A stretch of DNA of 64,000 nucleotides from Plantago major (Eukaryota > Streptophyta > Magnoliopsida > Lamiales > Plantaginaceae), in the NCBI GenBank assembly GCA_026545765.1, contig CM048843.1, forward strand, positions 9,881,501-9,945,500. Direction: 5' to 3'. How positions within the stretch are numbered: the stretch's first letter is position 1; each line of letters opens with the position of its first letter. This document shows positions 11,729 to 22,145 of the stretch, piece after piece. The position numbers and the translations under genes are program-made. The notes beneath the pieces are model-generated. The model saw only the letters and a program-made list of their open reading frames with translations. It was not told where the DNA came from and did not search any database.

Positions 11729-13724
11729 TCGAGCATTGTTAGTTGATTGGTCTCGAACTTATGACCTTTTATACTTTGGTCTTCTTGTTCCAAAGACTTC
11801 TTTGTTTGAAGTTTTAGGTACTTCACACCTTTCACAGGTGTCCTGCAGCTTGCCTCCACAGTTGATCATTACGAGTAGATGTCTCGGTTTGATCCCTCTC
11901 ATTGAGTCAGAACCCTGCTCTTTGCATGATTTTCTTGACATTGCATTCTCGGTAACTCAAAATGGAGTTCATTTACCATTTCATCAACCACTTGTGGTTG
12001 TGTAAGTTGTTGTGGTTGTCTGGAAGGGAAGATCGGTCGAAGAGTGTTCTTCCGGACTTTTTAGATGTGGCATTTTCATCAAGATGCCAAAGACTAAATT
12101 TCCACTCATCGGGGCTTCTTGAAGTTGTGCGTGAAACGTTCCACGATGATGTGTTTGCACCAACAACCTTTGCTATAGGTGCTTGTTCAAAGAACTCGAG
12201 GTGTAGGTTCTTATCACTGTTACTATTTCATAACCTTAGCCTGCTTTTGATCTTTCTAGGACTTGAGAGATGACTAGTTCATCATCTTCATCGCCGAGCT
12301 CTCATCAAGATTAGGAACCTGATTGGTCCATAATTCCTGCGGTTTCAGAGATGGGGCTTGGTGTTTTCACCACTTTTGGCAGATTTATGAGTTCATCGAC
12401 AGGCTTCAGAATAGTCTTCACAATTCGAAAGCACTTTCTCACTTGAGTCTACTTGTTCGAGAGTTGATAACTCTTTTGCATTGATGAGTTCATACCTTTA
12501 TCGCCATCGGCAATGGCTGCGGTATCCGGGAATCGACAACCTCTTTGGTGTGTCTTACGATTTGCCAGACTTCTTTCTTGAAGTTCAGGCTTCTTGGTAT
12601 AACTTTTCCTCGATACCTCTTGGTCTTTCGCTTCTTAGAACCTTTACGAGATCCAAGAACCTTTTTCATCATGTTAGATACTCATATTTGTAGAGTAGAG
12701 TTATCTATGATTTATTGCCTCTGAGCTCAATGCGAGCTTTTTCGAAGTAGCATATCTTCGGAACCATAGCTCTTGTGGCCTTGGCTCGGCTAGTCCTTTA
12801 GCGATCTTAGGCTCAAGCCTTGAATCTTCTTCACAAACTTCATGAAGGCGTACTTTCCCACGATTAAAAGGGTTTTCGACCTTTTGTCTTTGATTCAAGA
12901 AGAACATCATGATCCATCGTTCTTGGCTTATACGGTCAGCACCTCCTTGTAGACCATCAAAGCATCCGTGAAGAATGCAAACGATACATCGATGAACCAT
13001 CGGATGTCCGGTTCGGATGTCGCAAGCTTGAACTCGGGTGTATCGATTTTCAAGATCACACACGCCATCGCACAATTGTTTAACACCTTCAAGGAGATCA
13101 TCATCCTCGGTGTTTATTTCAAAATCCTTTCCAAGATTTTGAAACTCAAACAACTTACAGAAAGTTGTTAAGTCCAGAAGGATTTCCTTTCCTTGGTCTG
13201 AGGTTTTGATAGACACTATTGCAGTGCCTTGAAACACGAAATTGTCTGAGTTGTTGTAGAATTCCAACACATCGAGTGATGAAATTCCACTTGGCAGCAG
13301 ATAGAAAACCCTTGATTTGTGCCTTTTCAAGCATGTCAAGAATCGACTTTCGGCTTGGTTCTCTATCGGTAGTGAGGTATTCCTCAATCATGGCACCACC
13401 CCAAATCATTCGTGATTTGAAGTCCAATGTGATTAAAATCTCCTACCATCGGTTGTTCACAATAACCAACTCGGTGCTTGCTTTTCAATGAAGATTAGTA
13501 GAGGATTGAGATTTACGTGGAAGAATTCTTTGGGGCCATCTCTTTATATAGTGTAGAATTTGGATTGATGTTTGAAGAGATTTGATTGATAATTCTTTGC
13601 GTAAAAACTTAATCTCGATTTGCGAAGATTGTAGAAGGTTTGCGAGAGAATCGAGAGAAGGTTTTGCTATTTTTTGCAAGTTGAATTTTGGATTAGGCGA
13701 AAGTGATTTCTTTTGCCAAAATCC

Positions 13725-13732
13725 TATATATA
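13725..13732 (-). promoter_or_regulatory. TATA box upstream of env-like gene, copy 2
   Basis: TATATATA followed on the minus strand by GGATTTTGGCAAAAG, a block also found at 59306-59313 in copy 3 at nearly the same distance from the ATG (186 and 169 bp). This suggests the env-like gene has its own promoter inside the element. Confidence 0.55.
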
Positions 13733-14344
13733 TAATAGAATCTCAATGACAAATACATACAAATTGATTTTGTGTACGTGTCTGATTTACTGGACAAGCG
13801 TGAGCAAAAGCTAGTTCGGCATTAAATGCAAAGTGGGCTTTGTCAGAATTTTTACAGTCCACTATTTACTGTGAATTAATTTCCACCGTATAGATCAAAC
13901 GCTTAATTTCATCAAGGGTCACCATTGCTTCTTCAGCAATGATCACAATCAACAAGTGTAATTGTGCCCATTTAATGAATTTTGGATATTAGCTATCTGA
14001 ATCACGTTTTTTTATGACCAAGAACCTTTATGCTTGCATCTGAATCATCTTATACTTAGGATTTTTCCAAGTTTTTCATCAAGATAGAAATAATGCGAAT
14101 TTCAAGAGAGTAGTTGACTGCAGATAGTTGTACTATTCTCCTTTGTGTTCCCCGTTTATAGAGTGATTCAGATATCTGAGTTCCCGTCTCAGAGATCTTA
14201 AGCTGTCTTTTTGCTCTTTATCCTTTTTGACTTACGGATACCGTTCCGATTTCTTTTCTTCTCTGGAACCTGTTCGGATACCTCTTCTCTGGATGTCCAT
14301 TCGACTTCTGAACTTTTGAGTTCATTGGTAGTTCCATTAGTCCA

Positions 14345-14800
14345 AGCTATGTCTTAAGGCTAAGAATCTACTTTCTTGTAGTGGCTTAGTGAAGATATAC
14401 GCAAGTTGGTCTTGATGCCAATCTTGAGTATCTCTATATTGTCTTTTTCAACATGGTCTACGATGAAGTGATGTCTAACATCAATATGCTTTGTTACGGC
14501 ATGAAATTTAGGATTACGTAATCGTAATAGCACTTGTGTTGTCCACGAGAAAATGGGAGTTTTCTTTTCATCGAGTCCATAGTCTTTAAGTTGTTGTATC
14601 CACGAATTGGTGTTGCACAACAACTAGCAACAATATATTCAGCCTCGTGGTAGAAGTTTCAATTGAGTTTTGCTTCTTGCTAAACCACGAGATAAGTCTA
14701 GTACCTTAAAGCGAAGTTCTGAGGTGCTTTTCCTATCAGCGTTGATCCAAGATAATCATTCGAGTACCCGGCTAAACTCAATCCGCTTTTAGGATACCAC
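14345..14800 (-). pseudogene. Ty1/copia RNase H and pol C-terminus, copy 2
   Basis: The open piece 14360-14623 carries NPKFHAVTKHIDVRHHFIVDHVEK, the conserved C-terminal block of copia RNase H. It degrades the RNA strand of the RNA-DNA hybrid during reverse transcription. The N-terminal DADYAG block seen in copy 3 at about 60390 is degraded here near 14765. A repeat coding for SREEV-type residues follows at 14250-14310. Confidence 0.75.
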
Positions 14801-15960
14801 AATCCTACATCTCTGTACCTTTTACATACCTTAATATTTTCATAGCAATGTTGTAGTGTGTTTGCATCGGATTTGTGAAATCAGCACACACTCCAATGGG
14901 CGTATTGAATATCAGTCTACTTGCGGTGAGGTAAAGTAGTGAACCTATCAATTTCCTATACTTATGTTCTTCAACACTCTTATCCGATTGAAGATAGGTC
15001 ATTTTGGTTCCAATGTTCATAGGTATCTTAGCATTCTTTTGAAGGCTTAAGATTGAATTTTGTGAGCATATCTTTTGCATACTTTGTTTGACTAATGAAT
15101 ATTCCATCATTGAGTTGCTTGATTTGCAATCTGAAAATAATTCATTTCTCCCATCATGCTCATCTCAAACTTACTTTTCATGAGATTTGCAAAGTCATTA
15201 CAAAGTTGCTTGTCCTTAGATCCAAATATGATGTCATCAACATATACTTGAACTAAGAGTAGTTTCCATCATGATTTAAGGTAAATAAAGTTTTATCAAC
15301 TTCACCTTTCTTGAAACCACTTTCGGAAGGTATTTGGCCAAAGTGTCATACCATGCTCTTGGAGCTGTTTATCCATACTGAGCTTCATGGTTTATAGACC
15401 ATTCTACTTTACGAGGAAACTTCAAAGCCGGTGGTTGCTCAACATAAACTTCTTCGCAAGTTCACTGTTCAAGAATGCACTTTTGACATCCATCGATAAA
15501 CTTTAAAATCTTTATGAGTAAAGGCTAGAAAGAGTCTTATTGCATCAATCTGCAACGGTGCATATGACTCATCAAAATCTAAGCCTTGATGCAGGTAAAT
15601 CCCTTAGCGACCAATCTTGCTTTGTTTCAGTTATTTCACGGATTCATTCATTTTGTTTAAAAAACCCATTTAGTTCCAATCACGATATTCCTTCCACAAA
15701 TGGAACTAGTTTGGACTTTGTTTCTCTCAAATTGATCCAACTCTTCTTGCATTGCAGATCGATCTTGGTCTCCTAATGCTTCTTCTATATTTTTAGGTTC
15801 AATATTTGAGATGAAACATCCAAAGAGAATTAGCATTTTCACTATTGCTCTCCTAGTCCTAACACCTTGATTAATTGGTCCAATCACATCTTTGCAGGAT
15901 GATCCTTGATCCATCTCATCATAGGTTTAGTGCTAGTAGGATCAATATCGAAATGATTTG
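14801..15960 (-). pseudogene. Ty1/copia reverse transcriptase, copy 2
   Basis: N-terminal RT block at 15657-15914 ([20 protein letters not shown]), the palm with [13 protein letters not shown] remains near 15480, the active site YVDDIIFGSKD on the minus strand at about 15215-15250, and the C-terminal block at 14805-15110 (EEHKYRKLIGSLLYLTASR, ILRYVKGT). At least six frameshifts relative to copy 3. Several are CTG/CAG read as CG, for example at 15427-15432, 15490-15500, 15551-15560 and 15631-15645. Copies DNA from the element RNA in virus-like particles. Confidence 0.82.
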
Positions 15961-17200
15961 AATGTGAATCCTCGATTTTGATTTGATACTTTTCGATTCT
16001 AAAACATTTTGCTCTTCGGAAGGCAATTAATCGACACTTGTTCGGTGTTTGAGCTATCCGGAACATATCTTTTAGAGATTATTTCGAGATAGCTTCATGA
16101 TGAATATCTTGATTTCCATTTCTGGAAGTTTCATAGGAAATTCTTCATCATGTTTGTGAGTCATCTTGTTGTTACTAGGCATATCAAGCTTTTCTACGTC
16201 AGAGTCATCCTCACTTTCCATAATGATGTTTCTCCTTTCTGAAGATTCTTCTTCAGAATCCCTCAACATTAGTCCTTTGAACCTTCTGAGAGTTCATCAT
16301 TAGGAGGTGTTTTCTTACTTCCCTCATAGAATACAACATGGTGATTCTTCAATTTTCTTTGTTCTTTTGTTGTAAATTAGAGCTTTGCTATTCGTGGAAT
16401 AACCAAGAAATACACCTTCATACGCCTTTGGTTGAAATGTTCTCGATAATCTTTTCCATTGTTTGGAACAAAACATCTACAACCAAATACTCTCAGATGT
16501 TTGATATTAGGGGGTCTACCAACCAAGATTTCATAAGGGGTCTTGTCATGGTGTTTGTTTATCAAACATACATTACGAGTGTAGCAGTCGTGTTTACGTG
16601 TTCAACCCAATAAACTTCACTTATTTCGATGTCACTAGCATCCTTGTAGCTTCTTTAATGGTTCTTTTCCTTTACGCAACACCATTTTGTTGAGGTGTTC
16701 TTCTGAGAGGAAAGTTGGTGTTGTATACCTTTGCAGTACAAAACTCCTTTATGTCTTGGTTGACAAACTTCCGATTACCATGGTCTATTCTGATTGCAGA
16801 TACCTTGTCATTTTTCATGACTTCAAGCTTTTTCAGCAAGTTTGGTATCTCCACCCTGGCATCAGATTTGTGTTTCAGAAAGACAACCCAAGTGAATCTT
16901 GAGAAGTCATCTACAACAACCAGACCATACTTCTTTCCTGCATAACTAGTTATAGATGATTCAAAAAGATCCATGTGTAATAGTTGCAGTGGTCTAACAC
17001 TAGAGTGTCTAGTTTTGGACTTGAAAGAGATTTTGGATTGTTTCCCCATCTGACATGCAGAACAGATACCATTCTTTCTGAAAGATGTTTTGGGAAGGCC
17101 AACCACTAACTCTTTCTTGGCAAGTTTGTTCAGAGTTTTGAAGTTCAAGTGACTCATTCTTTTGTGCCATAACCAGTGCTCTTACGTGACCAGATTGACT
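15961..17200 (-). pseudogene. Ty1/copia integrase, copy 2
   Basis: The zinc-binding part and start of the core are open at 16672-17157: MSHLNFKTLNKL, CSACQMGKQ, then LLHMDLFESS with the first catalytic Asp, VVDDFSRFTWV, and IRIDHG at the second Asp. PQQNGVA precedes the catalytic Glu, which is frameshifted. The C-terminal part is at 16377-16565 (HHDKTPYEILVGRPPNIKHLRVFGC) and continues, broken, to about 15960. Inserts the DNA copy into the genome. Confidence 0.82.
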
Positions 17201-17620
17201 CACCATGAGACATTCTTGGTTGTGGCGGATGCTTGTTCGGCAACATAAAGACTACCTTTCCGCCGAGCAACCAAGACTGTCTGCTTTGACTCATTGTCAA
17301 TTAGTTTGCAGTATTTTGCTTTGAATTTTATAGTAAAACCTTTGTCTGCAAACTGGCTCATGCTAAATAGATTATGTTTCAAATCCTTAACATGTAATAC
17401 GTCAGTGATTGTTAATGTTCCCAATTTGACGTTGCCAAATCCCAGAGAGGGATTTAATTCTCCAACAAATCGATATACGGTCACGTTGCAAGCTTTTATG
17501 TCGACGGTTGCTTTGCCCTCGTCATGTGCTTTCCGATCCACTATCAAATAGCCATTGTGCTTTAGTCGAATTCGATACGCATACAACAGGAACATGAGAT
17601 TAGGTTCTCAATTTACGATT
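17200..17620 (-). pseudogene. Ty1/copia protease and GAG-pre-integrase region, copy 2
   Basis: An aspartic protease DSG motif lies on the minus strand near 17540-17560 within a context matching DSGCGKHMT of copy 3 (about 63200-63235). Here the bases after DSG are contracted and the frame is lost. The open piece 17200-17595 holds LKHNLFSMSQFADKGFTIKF and LVARRKGSLYVA, the usual GAG-pre-integrase signature. The protease cleaves the gag-pol polyprotein. Confidence 0.75.
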
Positions 17621-19858
17621 GGAACCATCAGGACTAAACAATCTTCCAAAGAGGAATCCATTTTGAATGAATTTCCTTGAACATTCTTTTGTACGATAGG
17701 AACATAAGGAGGAATTCTAATTGAATGATTATCATTATTAAGAATTATTTTCTTCTTTGGTGTGTTCCTAGGTGCTCCATTTGGTGCTTTTCAGATACTG
17801 TCGGTTTTAAGTTTGCTTTCGACAAACTTATCTTTCCTTGCTGATTTCTTCTAGCCAGCATTGATTTTCATGGGCTTGATTCAACTTCCACGATAATTGC
17901 TTTGAGCAATTCTAGCCTTTAGCCATCGTTCTTGCTCTGTTTGTATTCATGAGCAAGTTGTTTCCCGCCTTTATAGCGATACCGTTTGAGCACTTGAAGC
18001 TATCTGAGATCTTTTCTCGTGACTTTGCTAGTCTCTGGTTGGTCAATTTCTTTCGAGAAAAAGTGACATGGGAAAATTTGCCTCGCAATTCTACCTTTTG
18101 CGAGACATAGTTGTGGGTGTTTACACTTTTCGATTGTGTTTCTTTTCGACACGTGCCAACAGTTTTGTTTTTTGACTTTTTCCCACAAAGGTTTAGTCCT
18201 GGCTGCCTTTCCTTTGTCAACAATCTTTGTCTTGGCCGATACTATAGATTGCATGGAACCATCTTCTTGAGTACTTACAAATGTTCTTCTTTCCTCACTC
18301 TTATTCGGTGATAGAACAATCTGTCTGTATTCACCCAAGTCCTTTCTTTTCGAAGGATCTCTTAAGTAAGATTGTACTTGAAAGAAGAGTGTCACTAACT
18401 TTGGCATAAGATTGAAAAGATAATTCTTTCTTTTGAGTTCCTTGTTCTCGGAAAGAAGATCTTCATATTTCTTTCGTAATTGACCATTGCTTCTTTATGT
18501 GACTTCTCAGTCTCAGATATCTGAGCTTTGAGAAATGCATTTTTAGCATCCTTTTTCTCAGATATCTTAACTAATTGAGAATTTTCCTTTGCAAGAAAAT
18601 TCTTTTCTTCTTCAAGATTTTCGGCTCTAGCTCGGATCATTAGAAATTCTCTTTCATAGATATCAAGTTCCTTTCTGAGATTTTCTAGATCTTTTATTTC
18701 TTCTTCATCACTTTCATAAGTATAACAAGAAGTATGTGTTACCTCATCAGCCATAAAATGATTTCTATGTTAGAGATATCGACCGTCAATTTCACACTCC
18801 ACACATTTCTTTCTTCTTGAGGCGAAGTCGATTATATCATGAGTAACTCCACATAATTACGGTGATGGTAAGGTTGAATCATCTGAATTGTCATCTTGAA
18901 TCATCTCAACGTCTAGAGCATCCGTTGAATTTGGATTTTCTTTCTTTCTTGATTAATAAAGCTCGCTTCTTACGAAGATTCTTCTATCTTTCTTGTCACT
19001 GTCCTTAGTTTGTTGAAGGCGACAATCCTTCTTGAAGTGACCAGTTTACGACAATAGAAGCGATATCATTTTCAATTTCTACTTCCTCGATACATGATGC
19101 TTTCTGAAGTGGCTTGTTGGTGAGCTTTGCATATTTTGTCTTGGTGATAGTTTGAACCTAGATGCTTTTCGACTTCTCTTTGGCTTTTCTTCTCTCAATT
19201 TCTCTCTTGATATATTTGCTCATTTGCTTTGCGAAGAGCATCCTCGATCTCTTCCTTGCTTTTCTTCTTTTGGAAGTTCCTTGAGCAACTAGAGTAATAT
19301 TCGCAACTTTTGATTGTTTGTTCTCTTTGTGTTGTCATAATCAACCGTAGCAAGATGTGAGAAGAGTTCCTTTGGAGTGATATTTGCATTCCTTGGTTAA
19401 AATAAAAGAATTTAGTATGCTCCCGGTTGTGGTTAAGAATTACGACAATAGTCTAAATCTTGTCATTGAGAGTATCATTGCTTTCCCAAGTCTGCCATAT
19501 CACTCATGAGTGGTAAATGAAATCAAGTTCTTCGAGTTTGTGGGTCCTTGTTTGAAATTTTGAAATTTCAACTTTAGAACTTCGAACTTGTTTTCTTTGG
19601 TTTTCGGCGTTCACGATTTCTTCAATCGGTTGCGGCAACTTTCGCGTTTAGCACCCACGGTTTACCTGTATGTGCAGTCTCGATCGATGATGATATTCTG
19701 AGCTTGACCATCCAGACGATTTCTCTTGGCATCTTAGATGTCGAGTTCTCTGAGCTTTAGTTTGTAAATAACTTGACTAGTAGATCTTCCACTTGTTGAC
19801 GATCGGTTTGTGAAGATCCTTCGCTTTGATCTCTGTCTCTACCATTAGAAACCTCCAT
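17621..19858 (-). pseudogene. Sirevirus gag, copy 2
   Basis: A likely start is ATG at 19858 (MEVSNGRDRDQSEGSSQTDR), about 240 nt inside the PBS. A CCHC zinc knuckle is visible at 19020-19064 (CRK.GHFKKDC) with one base missing. A long charged coiled-coil segment is open at 18395-18754 (EEIKDLENLRKELDIYEREF and onward). The C-terminal part at 17912-18407 has a second Cys/His-rich stretch. Gag forms the virus-like particle and binds the RNA. Many frameshifts make the exact ends uncertain. Confidence 0.7.
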
Positions 19859-20101
19859 GACTTGTTTAAGTTGTTGAATGACTATTGGGCCATTCTTTAT
19901 CACTTGATCATTTAACACTTATGGCTTCAAGGTGGAGCATCATGTTATTTTCCATTTCGTAGTTCTACGGTTTGAGAGCGGGTGCATCACAGAGACATTC
20001 TGCACACTTAACACACAAATTAAATAGTCCTCGAAAATGGACAAAGTTCCTTCACCTATCTGGGATCTAGGTTGATCGAAGGCTTGAAACATGAACCTCC
20101 G

Positions 20102-20113
20102 CTCGATACCACT
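20102..20113 (-). other. Primer binding site, tRNA-iMet type, copy 2
   Basis: Minus strand reads AGTGGTATCGAGC directly after the LTR end ..ACCAACA. Plant initiator tRNA-Met elements have TGGTATCAGAGC. The one difference is CAG read as CG, the error type found throughout this copy. Confidence 0.85.
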
Positions 20114-20204
20114 TGTTGGTCGGATAACGGCAAAGTAAAAGACTAGAGGGAGGGGGTGAATAGTCTTTAAAACTTTTGTCGATAACAAATGTTTCTCGAT
20201 ATAC
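20114..20204 (-). repeat. Sirevirus 5' LTR stub, copy 2
   Basis: The end of the LTR, matching 51679-51770 (TGTTGGTC.GATAACGGCAAAG, the G-rich box, AGTCTTT, CTCGA.ATATAC). It stops at about 20204 where Tat element A begins. The rest of this LTR (about 1.5 kb) does not reappear after element A ends at 34051. Confidence 0.85.
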
Positions 20205-21115
20205 GAGGTGTAACTCTGACTACTTAGATTTATTTCAACTCCACTAATGGGTGCCAAGGTAAGCTCCTTGCTAGGTAAGGACCAATGCGTAAGAACCTGA
20301 CCAACTACTTGTAAGGACTGCACGCACTTGAGTGTGAGGGGAGTTAGTGCCGGTTTGCCAAGTGTCAAGCCGGGATGAGACTTTACTCGAGAGTGGTGAA
20401 GGTCGACTCATAATACTGGATTGGGATCGTGAAGTGACTTGTAAGATGACTTACTTGTGGAGATGTGTGCCTTATTTATAGGCTATCATCAAAATGGAAG
20501 GCCTTGCTAGGATTGCGCCAAGTGTAAGGCTACGATTGAGCCACCAATGCTAATATGAGGCCCATTGCCCAATAATGAAGCTTTAGCCCATGCCATCTTG
20601 GGCTTTAGGGGTGGTTTGGTCATTATTGGGAGAGTTCTTGAGGATGTGACTAGTTGCCGAGATCGAGTTAGGAGAGATGGGTCAGGACGATTAGTCGGAG
20701 GACCATATTGGATGGTGTCGGTGAGGAAGTTCTCCTACATCCAACTCTCCCGATTGAACTCACGGGTTCGGACATCTCACTCTTTGGTGCCCATTTGCTT
20801 GGTTGCTTTATGAGATGGTCATCTTTGGATCCGAGTTGACATCGGATCGGAGTCCTTGGGTGGAGAGAAATGCGACTTAGCACTATGCTCCTTTGCGGAG
20901 AGGCTCGGACGGTGGGTCGGACTATGGTTCGGGTCGGACCTTGTAGGTCCAAATCCTTCGTCCTTTCTTTCAATGTGGGTGGGACCATGGTTGATGCATC
21001 CGGATCGGACCGTTGGCTCGGACCAAAGTGTCTTGGATCCATTGGATGACTTGGGATGCCTTAGGATTCGTTCCTAGGTCCTTTATGACGGATTGGACAT
21101 ATTTCCGTATCAACA
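20205..21115 (-). repeat. Element A 3' LTR
   Basis: Reads GAGGTGTAACTCTGACTACT at the left and ends ..GGACATATTTCCGTATCAACA. Same order of sequence as 33145-34051. A TATA box (TATTTATA on the plus strand) is at 20473-20480. The expected terminal TGTT at the left edge is replaced by ATAC from the neighbouring Sirevirus LTR. Confidence 0.88.
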
Positions 21116-21131
21116 TATGTCCCCATAGTTT
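21116..21131 (-). other. Polypurine tract of element A
   Basis: Minus strand AAACTATGGGGACATA directly next to the LTR start TGTTGATACGG. Element B has a similar tract with six G at the same place. Confidence 0.75.
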
Positions 21132-21733
21132 CCAAGTATCTTAGTAGAAGATAGTTGTGGAACTATTGGCTTGGGAAATTTGTTGAAGAAGGATCCGTTC
21201 TTGATCGAATCCGCCTAAGCGAGTTGAAAAAGGTGAAAATCGTGCCGTTAGCCCATGACTTAGTCTCCCCCCCTTTTCTTTTCTAAAACATCGTTTGCCA
21301 TCCAGAAATTTGGGTCAGAAGGGCAACGAAGTGAAGAAAAAGAAAAAGAGTATTATGTCGAGACTAAGTTTAGGCTCGAACATCGGTAGTGTACGTGATT
21401 AGCTACGGTGGCGGACCGTGGGTGCGTGTCCCGTCGAACCAACCTCTGTGGTCAAGTGTAGGTCGAAGTGTAATCGCTCGAGTGGCGAGGTCCTTGTGTG
21501 AACAAGTTATGTTGGGTGATAAGCCGCTGGGCATCAGAGAAGATGATAATCCGGAACTCTCGTGTTATGCGCCCGAGAGTGGGATAGTTGTTGTATTTGC
21601 CTATTCGCGAGATGAATTTGTTGTACCAATTCGTCATTTCACTTAGTATATTTGTACTATGCCGTTGGATGATTTTGATCTCGATTGAGATTTAATCGAA
21701 AAATCGTGACGGTTGGAGTTTAATATGGCCCTC

Positions 21734-21741
21734 TATAAATA
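21734..21741 (+). promoter_or_regulatory. TATA box of antisense gene, element A
   Basis: TATAAATA on the plus strand, 155 bp before the intron donor at 21889. Element B has the same box at 36456-36463, 196 bp before its donor. Orientation is opposite to gag-pol. Confidence 0.6.
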
Positions 21742-21888
21742 GAGGTTGGTTAGTTCATTGCTCACCGTTTAGAGAGAATTTTCGCATTACGAGTATATCA
21801 AGGCGACTAGTGTCAATCCAAAGCTGACGACGAGATCGAAGCACGAGATGCATCTGCGAAGGCATTTCCATCTAATCATCCGAGTCAA

Positions 21889-22144
21889 GTAAGTTTACTT
21901 GTCTCATCTTATCATTTATGCATTGTCTTTCATCTTCTAGTTGCTCGGATGCATGCTTATGATGTGTATTATAGTTTTAATACTCCACGTTCTCAATGTT
22001 GACTAACGCGAATCGGCATCGTCTCGACTCGAACTAACTTTGCAGGAAAGCGAGTGTTTGCTTATAATGACCACTTTAATATACATAAGCGACCTCTCGG
22101 TTTGCCATCTTAAAGCTTACGAAATTGCTTTCTCCTTTCCCTAG
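21889..22144 (+). other. Leader intron of antisense gene, element A
   Basis: Donor GTAAGTTTAC after CGAGTCAA, acceptor CTTTCCCTAG, 256 bp, T-rich before the acceptor. The ATG follows one base later at 22146. Element B has the equivalent intron at 36652-37080, again one base before the ATG. Confidence 0.6.
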
Positions 22145-22145
22145 G

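Larger units (their letters stand above)
8221..13539 (-). pseudogene. Env-like accessory gene of Sirevirus copy 2, multi-exon
   Basis: Begins with ATG at 13539 (MAPKNSST, compare MTPKRAST in copy 3) and ends RKFAD-stop at 8221. A TATA box (TATATATA, 13725-13732) lies 186 bp upstream. The N-terminal part, best seen at 12701-13387, contains EFYNNSDNF..VSIKTSDQGKEILL..LFEF and resembles the plant transposon-associated domain I recall as Pfam PF20167; this is by eye only. The middle is acidic and low in complexity and is interrupted by intron-like gaps at the same places as in copy 3 (11077-11728). The C-terminal exon has coiled-coil and basic parts. The product is unknown; many frameshifts. Confidence 0.7.
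8098..20204 (-). mobile_element. Sirevirus-type Ty1/copia retrotransposon, copy 2 (3' LTR missing, 5' LTR truncated)
   Basis: Minus-strand order from right to left: LTR stub 20114-20204, PBS 20102-20113, gag, PR, IN, RT, RNase H, then an env-like gene. PR-IN-RT-RNH is the Ty1/copia order. The tRNA-iMet PBS, the long region downstream of pol and the LTR size of copies 1 and 3 (about 1.6 kb) fit Sirevirus (SIRE/Maximus). All frames are broken. The left end runs into the scaffold gap, the right end into Tat element A. Confidence 0.88.
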
